Source: Hysterium pulicare CBS 123377 (taxonomy: Eukaryota > Ascomycota > Dothideomycetes > Hysteriales > Hysteriaceae). From it: a stretch of 64,000 bases of DNA. Under the pieces are notes generated by a model, which had not been told where the DNA came from, made no database searches, and saw nothing but the letters and a program-made list of their open reading frames with translations. Location of the stretch: positions 169,723-233,722 of the forward strand of contig AJFK01000305.1 of the NCBI GenBank assembly GCA_000467715.1, written 5' to 3'. Shown in pieces: positions 54,665 through 64,000 of this stretch. How positions within the stretch are numbered: the first letter of the stretch is position 1; each line of letters opens with the position of its first letter. Both the position numbers and the translations under genes were made by a program.

Positions 54665-55789
54665 CTATTCCGACTGCTTTTTGCATTCAATGAATGCTTT
54701 GAGGAAGTTGTTGAGGAAGATCCTATCAGTTGATCGGCCGATGCGGCAAGCTTCTTTTTCCTCTTGGTTTGAATGCCTGTGGAAATTGCAGCAGTCCAGG
54801 CTCTCCTGCTTGAGCTCATCCCACACCCAATCTGAACCATCGCGAGCTAGTCGAGTATTCAGTAACAACAGCTCGAGGAGAAAGTCCCTTGGCAGTTCGT
54901 CATAATCAACGTCCATGTCATAGTCGAGATTCCAATATAGCGCTTGTTGCTTTAACAAGTACTCATAAAAAGGCGACTTCTCCGGCAGATTATTGTAAGC
55001 TTTTGCAATATAGGGTAGGGAAGGAGAAAAGCTGGTAACATTGTTGAAATCCATCATTACTGTCATGATGTCGCGTCTGAGTTGAGGTGTATCGTATTGA
55101 TCGGCGAATATGTACATATCCAGGAACACATCCGTGAGGTCTCGGTAAGAAGAGTCTGCAGACGGTCACCACATCTGTTAGCTCTACTTGTGTAGGTTTT
55201 GTGAAGTGATGAGATAAGTGTCAAAGAGTAGATGAATGTATCCTAACGCTTGAGGTCATATTTGTCTTCTAGCCAAGTACTACTCAGGATTATCTTTCTC
55301 TTGGCTCGCTCGAACTCTGACAATGAACTTTCGGAGAGCGTAGACACTGAATCAGAGTAAGACTCGTAGTCGAGGTCGGAGTCAGATCCATGTAGCCTGG
55401 GGTTTCCAGGCTCCTCAGGCGCGTTTGATTTGCGAGGCTCATCGGGCTCATCAGGTACGTGGGGCATGGGCTAAGGATCCTTTCTCGAGACCTGGAAGTA
55501 AAGCCATTGCTGAAAGAGACCGAGCGTGGTCTTTCCCACGTCCGGCAATTCAATTGAGTGGGTTTCACTCTCTTTAAAGGAGCCCTGAAAAGCATTGCGG
55601 AAATATTTGGAATAGTAACATAGTAGTTCTTTATGCATCCTAAAAGGTATGCCTTCGGAACCGATTTTGACCTCAACGAAAGTCTGGTCCATAGTCCTGG
55701 CAATAACCTCAGCAGGGAAATTTTCAGTGCTCAAAGGCTACTTACATGAAGTTAGGCCTCTTTCGCTTCTGCGGCGCCACTGAAACCAT
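54665..55789 (-). pseudogene. BTB/POZ paralogue 2, interrupted by an in-frame TAG
   Basis: Exons 55789-55746, 55696-55248 and 55155-54665 keep the intron positions and phases of paralogue 1 and would encode 327 residues. A TAG at 55471-55473 follows QVSRKDP, just after the BTB domain. The frame stays open on the other side (PMPHVPDEPDEPRKSNAPEE onward) to the normal end. BTB (FRMHKELLCYYSKYFRNAF), the helical region (DQYDTPQLRRDIMTVMM) and CNFHRHSNQEEKEAC are all intact. So either it is a recent nonsense allele, or the stop lies in an unrecognised short in-frame intron starting at GTCTCG (55485-55490 region) with a CTGAT branch, or it is a sequence error. As read, only an ~100-residue BTB-only product would be made. 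Confidence 0.65.
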
Positions 55790-56137
55790 GTGGTGGATAC
55801 TTTGAATCAATCTGCTACGAGAGTTGGGAGAATAATGGTTCGAAGAGTACGTGAAACTATTGTTGAACAATAAGCGAGCTCGCGTGGAGTGACATCACAT
55901 GACATCACGATAGAGTGAATGTTTATCACGGCGAGCTTCGACACTTGAAGGCTAGCCCAGATAAAGAAGTAGCATTGACGTGAATTTTCCTGCACCGATG
56001 GTGTCTTACAAGATGTTGTCTAAACACGCCCCATATTCCATGATTCGATTTAAAAAGTGGACCAGTGCGAGTGGATGTAATTGATCTCCTTTCCTACCAT
56101 AAGCCATTTCGTGCTGAGCGTTCGTAGTGCGATATAT
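55790..56137. other. Spacer between tandem BTB genes
   Basis: 348 bp, promoter of paralogue 2 and 3' end of paralogue 3. No other signal. Confidence 0.5.
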
Positions 56138-57054
56138 TCATTTCTTGGCCATAGTCATGCAGGCCTGGTAGAAATTATGCTGAACATACCAGTCCCGCTC
56201 TTTCCGTTTCATGCAAACTTCTTGCTCCTTCTCATTCTTATGTTCATGATATCTGCAGATATCTTGCACTTCATCGAGCCACCAACCATAGTCGCTTTGA
56301 ACATTTGCTCGTTGTGTGTTGATTAGCACAACGTGCATGAGGAAGTTCCACGGCAAACTTTTGTAAAGGTTTCCCCCAAAGCTGTCGTGGCCTCGCTCCG
56401 GCTTCCAGTTGATAGCGTTCATGTTGACGAGATACTGGCAGAACATCGATTCAACTGGGAGCATCTCGAATGCTCTTGGGACATTGGCAAGTCCAGGGTA
56501 GAATCTGAATTTGTCGTTGTAACGATGCATCAACGTCATAACATCCTGCCTTAATAGCAATGTATCGTAACGCTCGGCCATGATATAGAGATCAAGCAGA
56601 ACCCCAATGAATTTGTCATACGTTTCCGGATCTACTTTGACCTCGACGCTGGGTACTTGTCCTCTTGTGCTCGGAGACAGCTTAACGTTTGATGGAGTGC
56701 TGGTTTGCTTGACAGCTTTCCTCACCGTGAACTCGAGGTCGGTATTGACTGATTGCGAATACAACCACTGTTGAAAGATGCGAAGGGTGCGTTCACTGAT
56801 GTCGGAAAGTTCAAGATACCGCTGATCATTGTCGCCAGACGTGTTTCGGAATAAAGTACGAAAATACTCAGAGTAACTACAAAGCATGTCTTTGTAGAAC
56901 TTGAAGGGTTTCTGATATGGCTCGACTCTGATCTCAACCATTTCTTGGCTGATAGTCCTGTAAAGAATGAGTAACGACAGGTGAGACGCATGGAGGAGAC
57001 CCTTTACATGAACGTTGCACGTTTTCTTTTCATGTCCGGCCTGGTTGGAACCAT
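56138..57054 (-). CDS. BTB/POZ-domain protein with C-terminal CX2HXHX8C motif (tandem paralogue 3, diverged), 288 aa
   Basis: Exons 57054-57008 and 56957-56138. Exon 1 gives a basic leader (PDMKRKRATFM), like the two neighbours, and the first intron is at the same place. The BTB region is more diverged (FKFYKDMLCSYSEYFRTLF, LELSDISERTLRIFQQWLY). The second intron of the paralogues is absent, and the low-complexity insert is shorter (Thr/Ser/Val-rich). The helical part (LLDLYIMAERYDTLLLRQDV) and CRYHEHKNEKEQEVC are retained. It is the oldest-looking member of the tandem set. Confidence 0.83.
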
Positions 57055-57454
57055 TTTATTCGTAATGAACTATGAAATTGACTGATTGAGCTTGGAATTC
57101 GCCGGCAATTAAGGGCCGAAATCGAACATCGAGGGGAGAAAAGGTAAGAAGACATAGCGAGATCGACGCGTAGATGATAACTGAAGGATTTGTGCAACAT
57201 TCACCAAGGAGAAGAATGATATATCATTTTTCAAAAGCGCGAAACGCGACGCGAATGCCGGAAAGATGATTCTCCAGCGAGTGCGAAAGCCGAAGTTTAT
57301 CCGGCTAGCCTTGAAGCTCTGGGAGCTCGGTCGTCATCAGGCATCTACTATCATGGCGATTTTGTTATACGATTGTTCTTTGGTGCGGCTCAAACAACTT
57401 CGCAGAGAATGAGAGCGGTCTCCAGCATATACCCACCCTACCATATTCCCAATC
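57055..57454. other. Divergent promoter region, BTB paralogue 3 / vps18
   Basis: 400 bp; no coding or repeat features seen. Confidence 0.5.
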
Positions 57455-60400
57455 ATGGCCCTCGACATCTCCAGCGGCTATGTTGCGCCGAGCTCAAGCA
57501 ACGCCAATGATCTCGATACATCTCTCCCTATGTTCAATATAGAAAGAGTTTCTCTCCAGTTTGCTATCTCTTCCGACTTCGTTGCAGCGGAAGTCGCAAA
57601 TAATGTTCTGATCCTAGCGCTTTCGACCGGGCGCATTCTTCGCATAGACCTGGATAGTCCCGCAGATATCGATGGTTGGTAGCACTTTACCGTATCTCCA
57701 CCTCTCCGGAACACTCGCTCACTGAAATATAGACATTGACTTGCCAAAGAAGCCAAGTGAGATTGGAATAATTCGACGATTGTTTCTCGATCCGTCCGCC
57801 TCCCACCTAATCATTACGACCACCCTCGCTGAGAACTATTACCTACATACCCAGTCCCGCACACCCAGACCGCTGTCGCGATTAAAGGGGGTTCCAATAG
57901 AGAGCATTTCATGGAATCCTTCGCAACCTACCGCATCCACGAGAGAAATACTAGTTGGAGCGTCAGATGGAAATGCCTATGAGGTATACATTGAACCCTC
58001 GACGGAGTTCTATCGGCGAGAGGAAAGATACTTAAAGGGCGTTTATAAGACACCTGATGGTCCAATCACTGGATTGTGGACAGACCTCATACCAGGGCGG
58101 TCAGATCTCCGGAGGGTCGTGGTGGCTACTCCCTCGAAACTTCTACATTTCGCAGGGAAGATCGGGAGGCATGGGTCCGAAGGGAGTGGATCAATCTTCT
58201 CAAAGCTATTCGACAGCGAGTCTCCTAATGTTTATGAGGTAAATGGAGCCGTGGCCGGTACTCCGTCGACATTGACTGTTTCTCCTGAGCTTGAGGATAC
58301 TCCAGGTTCAGGTCCTACCAGCTCCGAAAGAGTGTTCGCATGGTTAACGTCACAGGGTGTTCTTCACGGAAAGCTCGCTATTTCCACAGATACATCTGAG
58401 ATGGGTAGTAAGGTCCTTGCGGACATGAAGATGTTGCCAAGATCTCAAATACCCCCATCACAAACAGCCGGTGGACGTCCCCGAAAGACTCAAGATCCGA
58501 TTTCGTCAATGATTCTCAGTCAATGGCATATTCTTCAATTGGTCGAAGGCAGAATCGTCGCGATCAATAGATTGGACGACTCAATAGTCCTTGATCAAGT
58601 GGTTCTGGAACCCGGACAGAGTGCACTTGCGCTAGTAGCTGACATCAAGAAGAATACTTATTGGATGTTTACCACGCAGGAGATCTTTGAAATTGTCATC
58701 ACGGATGAGAGCAGAGACGTCTGGAAGATTATGTTAAAATCGCAACACTTTGAGGCAGCTTCTCAGTTTGCGAAAACATCGGCTCAGAAAGATGCAGTTG
58801 CTACTGCATCTGGTGACTATCTGGTTGGGAAAGGCCAATACTTAGAAGCTGCTGCAGTGTATGGACGAAGTACAAAACCCTTCGAGCAAGTGGCCCTCAC
58901 TTTCATCGACAAAAGCGAGCAAGACGCGTTGCGCAAATATCTGTCAACAAAGTTATCGTCAATAAAGAAAGCAAATGTTATGCAGCGGGTTATGTTAGCA
59001 ACATGGCTTGTGGAGATATACATGGCAAAATTAAATACGCTCGACGACACGATCACGACGAAGGCTGAGTTGTCCGAGAATATGAACACAGCAGAGAGTC
59101 AAGATCAATTGTCCACGACACGACGGGAGTTTCAAGACTTTGCCAGCAAATACAAGGCAGACTTGGATCGGAAGACCGTTTATGAGATAATCAGCAGTCA
59201 CGGAAGAGAGGAAGAACTACTGTATTTCGCGACGGTCGTGAATGACTACAGTTATGTCCTAGCATATTGGGTCCAAAGAGAGCGATGGCAGGAATCGTTA
59301 TCTGTTCTCAAGAAGCAAACTGATCCGGGAATCTTCTACAAGTACAGCAGCGTTTTGATGGCGAATGTACCTGTAGACCTCGTCGAGATAATGATGAGGC
59401 AGGTTAACCTCGATGCTAGGAAGCTCATCCCGGCGTTTCTGAACTACAATAATATCACAAAAGTCCCACTAACCCAGAATCAGGCGGTTCGCTATCTGCA
59501 GTTCGAAATCAACCAACATCAATCCACTGATGCAGCCATTCACAACACTCTCATCTCCATATACGCCTCCCATCCTACCAGCGACGAATCTGCGCTCCTC
59601 TCCTATCTAGAAGGGCAATCGTACGCCAATGAGCAAGACTATGATGCGGACTTTGCCCTTCGACTGTGCATCCAACACAAGCGTGTGCAAAGTTGCGTCC
59701 ATATCTACAGCTCAATGGGCCAATATGTTCAAGCAGTTGACCTTGCGCTCAAATACGATGAAATTGAGTTGGCTAGCAGCGTAGCCGATCGCTCAGATAC
59801 AGACCCAGCTCTTCGTAAGAAGCTTTGGTTAGCGGTTGCCAAGAAGGTGATTTCGCAGTCATCAGGGATCAAGACAGCTATTGACTTTTTGAAACGATGC
59901 GAGTTGTTAAGGATAGAAGACTTGATACCATTCTTCCCAGACTTCGTCGTCATCGACGACTTCAAAGAAGAAATCTGCGCCGCACTGGAGGAATACTCCC
60001 GCCAAATCGACACACTGAAGAAAGAAATGGATGAAAGTGAAGAAACAGCGGCACACATCAAGACCGACATCAAAGCGCTGGATCAACGTTATGCAATTGT
60101 CGAACCAGGGGAAAAGTGTTACGTATGTGGCTTGCCTCTTCTAGCAAGACAATTCTTCGTATTCCCGTGTCAGCATGCGTTCCATAGCGATTGCTTGGGC
60201 AAGAAGGTCGTAGAGTTGGCCGGGATCACCAAGGGCAAGAGGATTCAGGAACTACAGATTGAGGTTAGCAAAGGAGTAAGTGTCGGTGCGAAGCGAGAAA
60301 AGGCTATCAGGGAATTGGACGCCCTGGTAGGATCTTCTTGGTAAGTTTCCACCCATGCTCCTCGGGATCTGCATCATTACTAATTGACTTTCACCTTACA

Positions 60401-60486
60401 GCGTACTATGTAGTGAATTGGCTGTGAAACTTGTAGATGAGCCTTTTGTTTCGGCGGCTGATAACAGTGAGGAATGGGCGTTGTAG
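57455..60486 (+). CDS. vps18: Vacuolar sorting protein Vps18 (Pep3), HOPS/CORVET core subunit, 970 aa
   Basis: Exons 57455-57674, 57733-60340 and 60402-60486. The N-terminal half is a beta-propeller (about residues 45-400; ISWNPSQPTASTREILVGAS). The C-terminal half is an alpha-solenoid with the clathrin-heavy-chain-type repeat region (~600-780). It ends with a helix and a RING-like zinc motif: CYVCGLPLLARQFFVFPCQH, HSDC, and a final CVLC pair rebuilt across intron 2. Vps18 is shared by the HOPS and CORVET tethers, which drive SNARE-mediated fusion at endosomes and the vacuole; the RING is used for assembly with partner subunits. The CHCR and RING order and overall length fit the family. Confidence 0.94.
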
Positions 60487-61167
60487 CTTTAAGATACCTC
60501 AATTTGCATATAGCTTTGACTGCATAATATACCCATGAAGTAGAACATAGCATGATAGTTCTGAGCGGCCATAAGATGGGTTGCAGGAAAGGTTCGTGTA
60601 ACTGGACGTCTGGATAAAGGAATGATGTCTTATGCAGATGATGGGAACTTCCGTTCGAGTTACCAGATTTTGGAATCCAGGGTTATTTTTAGCCCCCAAC
60701 CTAAAACTCTTCTGCCCTCCGCTAGCTACCATTGATTTCCTCTACACCTGCATCATGAATTCTTTATACTGCAGTTTATTACATGCTTCTTCATACACTT
60801 CGGAGACAGTCACAGTTCTGAGAGTTGCTTTTAACCCTCCTAAATCCAGCAGGTGCCCCTGGCAAGATGTCACTCGTATCAATATGTAATCGCTAAGGGT
60901 TCGAAGGATGCGAAGGATGCTTGGCCTAATAATCGTCGTCTCATTAGCCATGCCATTTAGAGTTAAGATTAATGCTGATAAGCTAGGTCAAGCCTTTTTT
61001 CGAAAGGATCTGGTGAAACATTGCAGGGTTCGCAAGGCTGCTGCGCCTCGAACATCCGCGTCCACCGACGTTCAAAAGATCGTCCGACGCAATGACCTGT
61101 GCTGACTCTTAAATTTCCTAATGTCTTTTCACTACCCATCGTTCCACCATTCCGATGATGTACCTGG
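60487..61167. other. Intergenic, nothing recognised
   Basis: 681 bp between vps18 and the membrane-protein gene, co-oriented. The short ORFs here overlap on both strands without domain content. Confidence 0.5.
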
Positions 61168-62986
61168 ATGCCGTTCACGATAATGGAGAGGAAAGACTAC
61201 ACTCCCGTGGATCACGACTTATTTCAGGACCATTCGACAACATACTCCTCGAGTTGGGATGAAGATGTCCTCAACGAAAATGAAATGAAAAAGGAACCCG
61301 CCCAAGGCCCTTGGATTCAACGTTTTCAGTTCCTCAAGGAGCGAACACTGCCCACAATCCAGAAGATTCCCCCATTCTTAAAGCATGGTTTGGTCCCAGC
61401 ACTAAAGAAGGCAAAACCTACAAAGAAACAATCGATAGCTTTCATTCTACTCCTCGCTTTTGGTATCGCCCCCTTCGTGGGATTGTGGACCCCCTACTTC
61501 GTAAATGCAAGCACGGCGGATTCAAACTCCTATTTCGGCGGGGCAAAGTCACCTTTTGCTAGCAAATATATATCTTGCGGCGAGAGTTGGGGCGAATTGC
61601 AGAACTCGACCGTGTCGGGCATTGAGGGACTCTTCACTCTAGATTTCGTCTTCGGATCAATGTCCTTCGCGCAAGCCAAAGTCATCGACGTCTCCTGGGA
61701 TCTTATCATCGGCAAAGGTGTCCAGCTATTTGCGTGGTTCATCAGTTACATCGTCTTTACTGATGCTCTCCTTCGCGCGATTGAACGACACCCATCGCCT
61801 TACCGTACTTTTCTCCACCTGTCTTTGAATGGACCAAGTTTGACATCCATGTGGGCTCTTCTAAAAGACTTGGCTCGACACCGCAGCAGGCGAACAGTTG
61901 CGTTATTCTTGTTCCTAATCGTCTGCATGTCTTATGTTCTTGCCCTACCTACCATCCTCAGCGCCATGACCGGTTACGTTAGCACGTCAATACCATACGT
62001 TTCTCTATTGAATGGGGGCCAACAGATTGTCAGCGCACATGACTTCAAAGATGGATTTATCGTCTATGACGGTTACAAGATTGGCGTCCAGAATGGAAGT
62101 TGTCTCTACAATTGGGAGGCGATTGAGAGCTGGGAAGAAATTCACTACTCTCGACAAGCGGATTGTTTGTATCTCAATCAAATTGAGACGTATATGAGGC
62201 TAATTGCTTACTAGGTGACTGCCAACTTCCAAATGGCACAATAACAACCTTCACCAAAATGGAGTATGATTATCAGTTAGACGTCGCCTACAGTTCATGT
62301 AATTCTCGAGTTCCGATCTGCTTTTTCCATACTGGCCAATTAACAAATCCTTAGGTGTCTACAACTATACGAACAACACACAAACTTTTCAATACGACTA
62401 TGAGAATAATGGTGTGGAAGGCAGCAAAGTCTATAATTGTAAGTACCTCCACGTCCCCATCCAACGTCAATCTGACCCATTGCTTCAAGGTAACAGCACG
62501 TTCAACATCACCATAGACAATCACGTCTACCCCGTCGACACACTCAACTACACCAGTGGATGGTGCTACAACAACACCGGCTACGAGGACGACTACCTGG
62601 ACAACAACTCTCGATGTATGCCCGACACCAACAACCCAACCTACCAATGGGGTTTCTCAACAATGCTTTCCGCCGTCTTTGTTATCGCTCACATGATCTG
62701 GTCCGTCGGGATGTATGCCGTATGGCAAGATGCCCAATTCAATAGTCAACTGGTCAAGGAAGGGTATAAGATGAACCAGCTGCGGGCTGCATTTACAGTA
62801 GCAAGAGCCGCGCAGGAGCGCACTGGCCTGGAACCCGAGGAATTGATGGCGGCGGAAACGAAGAGTTTGAAGAACGAATTGTTTGGGGAGGGGAAGAAAG
62901 GGGCGAAAAAGGATGCTGAGGTTACGTTTGAGATGTTTAGGAAGGAATTGCCGGTTACTCGTCGGACTTCTTATAAAGGGACATGA
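61168..62986 (+). CDS. Multi-pass membrane protein with N-glycosylated Cys-rich extracellular loop, 553 aa
   Basis: Exons 61168-62164, 62215-62298, 62355-62438 and 62490-62986. The three introns all fall inside Cys codons (phase 1, T|GT), giving CDCQLPNG, SSCVYNYTN and YNCNSTFN. About four to five hydrophobic segments: FILLLAFGIAPFVGLW, LFAWFISYIVFTDALL, VALFLFLIVCMSYVLAL and a C-terminal MLSAVFVIAHMIWSVGMYAV. Between the last two lies a loop of ~170 residues with many Asn-X-Ser/Thr sites and at least six Cys, so probably extracellular and disulphide-linked. The N- and C-tails are charged and cytosolic. I do not recognise the family. The alternative start is the Met five codons later (MERKDYTP). 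Confidence 0.75.
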
Positions 62987-63427
62987 AGAGATGGATACCG
63001 ACCGAAAAATGGTAATGCTAGCGGCGTCTACCCGCACTAGACTACCTTTGGGAATGGTCTGGCATCTGGCATGGCAGTCCGCGAAAAGGGTTACGGAGCT
63101 TCGATGCTATGGTACCAAGCACGTTCATACTGACTGTGCTTATCCGGATTTGTAATCTGCGCAGGATAGTTCGATCCTTTAATGGTACTGGACACACCTG
63201 GTTTTGCGATACTCTTCTCTCCGGCCTCGCCTAGACCTCTGGCGCACCGCACATCTCGTTCCTGAAGAAGCAACGACTAAGTAGGTCAGGAAGGCCACAT
63301 AGAGGCCCAAGATTCTCAGGGAAGACGTGGGAAGACTTCACCAATGATAAAAGACATACTACCCTAATGTTTCTTTCAATTTTTACTCACTACAAGCCCA
63401 GAAAATGGTGATATATCTTATGCACCC
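62987..63427. other. Intergenic between convergent genes, nothing recognised
   Basis: 441 bp; the short ORFs 62883-63155 and 63091-63273 are on opposite strands and look incidental. Confidence 0.5.
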
Positions 63428-64000
63428 TCACACCTGCATTAATCTCCCCCATCCCTTAATCTGCCCCGTATCAACACCACACATCCTCAACGCATCCCAA
63501 ACAACCGTCGTCACCGTATCAAAAACCGGAACCCCATACCTCTCCTCCCACTCCTCCACAAACCTCGCACTCCCCAAATTCGTACAAAACATACAAACAG
63601 CCTGAAGCCCCTCCCCCTCGTCAACCACCTCCCCAACCAAAGGCTCCAACTCTTCCTTGCCCAACTCCGCAATATCCACATTCCGCTCAATCCGCAAATG
63701 CCTCTCCACACTCGCATCAACCCCGAACCCCCGATACGTCTCGATGATTCGAGCTTGCACATCATCAAGATAAGGCGTCACAAGCCCCATTTTCCGCACC
63801 CCAAACAACCCCAACGCTTTATTAAGCGCCAACACGGACGTCGTAGCCGGAATCCCCGTCGCCTCAGTTATCCGTCGACATAATTCCTCATCGGCGCCGA
63901 AACCGAGCCAGCCCGCAGCCGTGCCGCTCCAGCCTATGACGTCGACTTCGGCGTGCGCGAGGAGGGAGGCGGCGGGGAGGATGATCTCCGGGGTGAATTG
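63428..64000 (-). CDS. Asp/Glu racemase superfamily protein (maleate isomerase / arylmalonate decarboxylase-like), 5' end beyond window
   Basis: The frame is open from the window edge (64000) to the TGA at 63428-63430; 190 residues are visible and the N-terminus is missing. Recognisable segments are HAEVDVIGWSGTAAGWLGFG, ELCRRITEATGIPATTSVLA, VTPYLDDVQARIIETYRGFG, and CMFCTNLGSARFVEEWEERY. Family enzymes use two Cys residues as acid and base. The second is present (in CMFCTNL). At the usual first-Cys position (GCTS-type motif) the sequence reads WSGTAAG, without Cys. Arylmalonate decarboxylase also has a single catalytic Cys, so a decarboxylase or related activity is possible. The substrate is unknown. 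Confidence 0.8.
   Translation of the reverse strand, partial: QFTPEIILPAASLLAHAEVDVIGWSGTAAGWLGFGADEELCRRITEATGIPATTSVLALNKALGLFGVRKMGLVTPYLDDVQARIIETYRGFGVDASVERHLRIERNVDIAELGKEELEPLVGEVVDEGEGLQAVCMFCTNLGSARFVEEWEERYGVPVFDTVTTVVWDALRMCGVDTGQIKGWGRLMQV

Noticed and set aside
1-64000. tRNA, rRNA, CRISPR, IS elements, bacterial-type operons
   Set aside because: No T-arm/box B-like clusters with a foldable cloverleaf, no array-like repeats and no transposase frame seen; gene structure is eukaryotic.

Overview
This window is nuclear DNA of a filamentous ascomycete (Pezizomycotina). The evidence is many short introns (about 45-125 bp) with CTRAY-like branch points, genes packed on both strands, and fungal families: a STE3-type pheromone receptor, a patatin/NB-ARC/TPR NLR-like protein, a Dal5-type permease, fungal BTB proteins and HSL-type esterases. 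Leotiomycetes is my best guess for the class, but it rests on general resemblance only. I assigned splice sites by eye. For every multi-exon model the exon lengths sum to a multiple of three and the reading phases match across the junctions.

Layout. 0-3 kb: an orphan gene with a GC-AG intron. 4-11 kb: an Fe(II)/2-oxoglutarate dioxygenase, a SAM O-methyltransferase and a DHA14-type MFS exporter, resembling a small specialised-metabolism set without a backbone synthase. 11-23 kb: lineage-specific proteins (a Gln/Pro-rich protein, a BTB protein framed by direct repeats, two large coiled-coil proteins). 24-34 kb: conserved housekeeping genes, namely a Ubc1/UBE2K-type E2, proteasome ATPase Rpt2, an AT-hook protein and a cyclin H (Ccl1) homologue. 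Two degenerate AT-rich repeat relics sit near 6 kb and 20 kb.

34-46 kb: an allantoate-type permease, a seven-exon PhyH-like dioxygenase, the NLR-like gene (patatin, NB-ARC, near-identical TPRs), an esterase and a coiled-coil membrane protein. 46-52 kb: a STE3-type receptor, an FHA-domain kinase of the Rad53/Cds1/Mek1 type, and a 25-residue ribosomal protein eL41 gene split by an intron. 53-57 kb: three tandem BTB paralogues, one with an in-frame stop. 57-64 kb: the HOPS/CORVET subunit Vps18, a multi-pass membrane protein with a glycosylated Cys-rich loop, and a truncated Asp/Glu-racemase-like gene at the right edge.

Most interesting points: (1) the NLR-like gene with 126-bp TPR units; (2) a CX2HXHX8C signature at the C-terminus of all four BTB proteins, three clustered and one flanked by ~180-bp direct repeats; (3) the broken BTB paralogue; (4) unusual gene structures (an ATG-only coding exon in Rpt2, two GC-AG introns, the split eL41 gene). 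I saw no tRNA, rRNA, CRISPR array or intact transposase gene.
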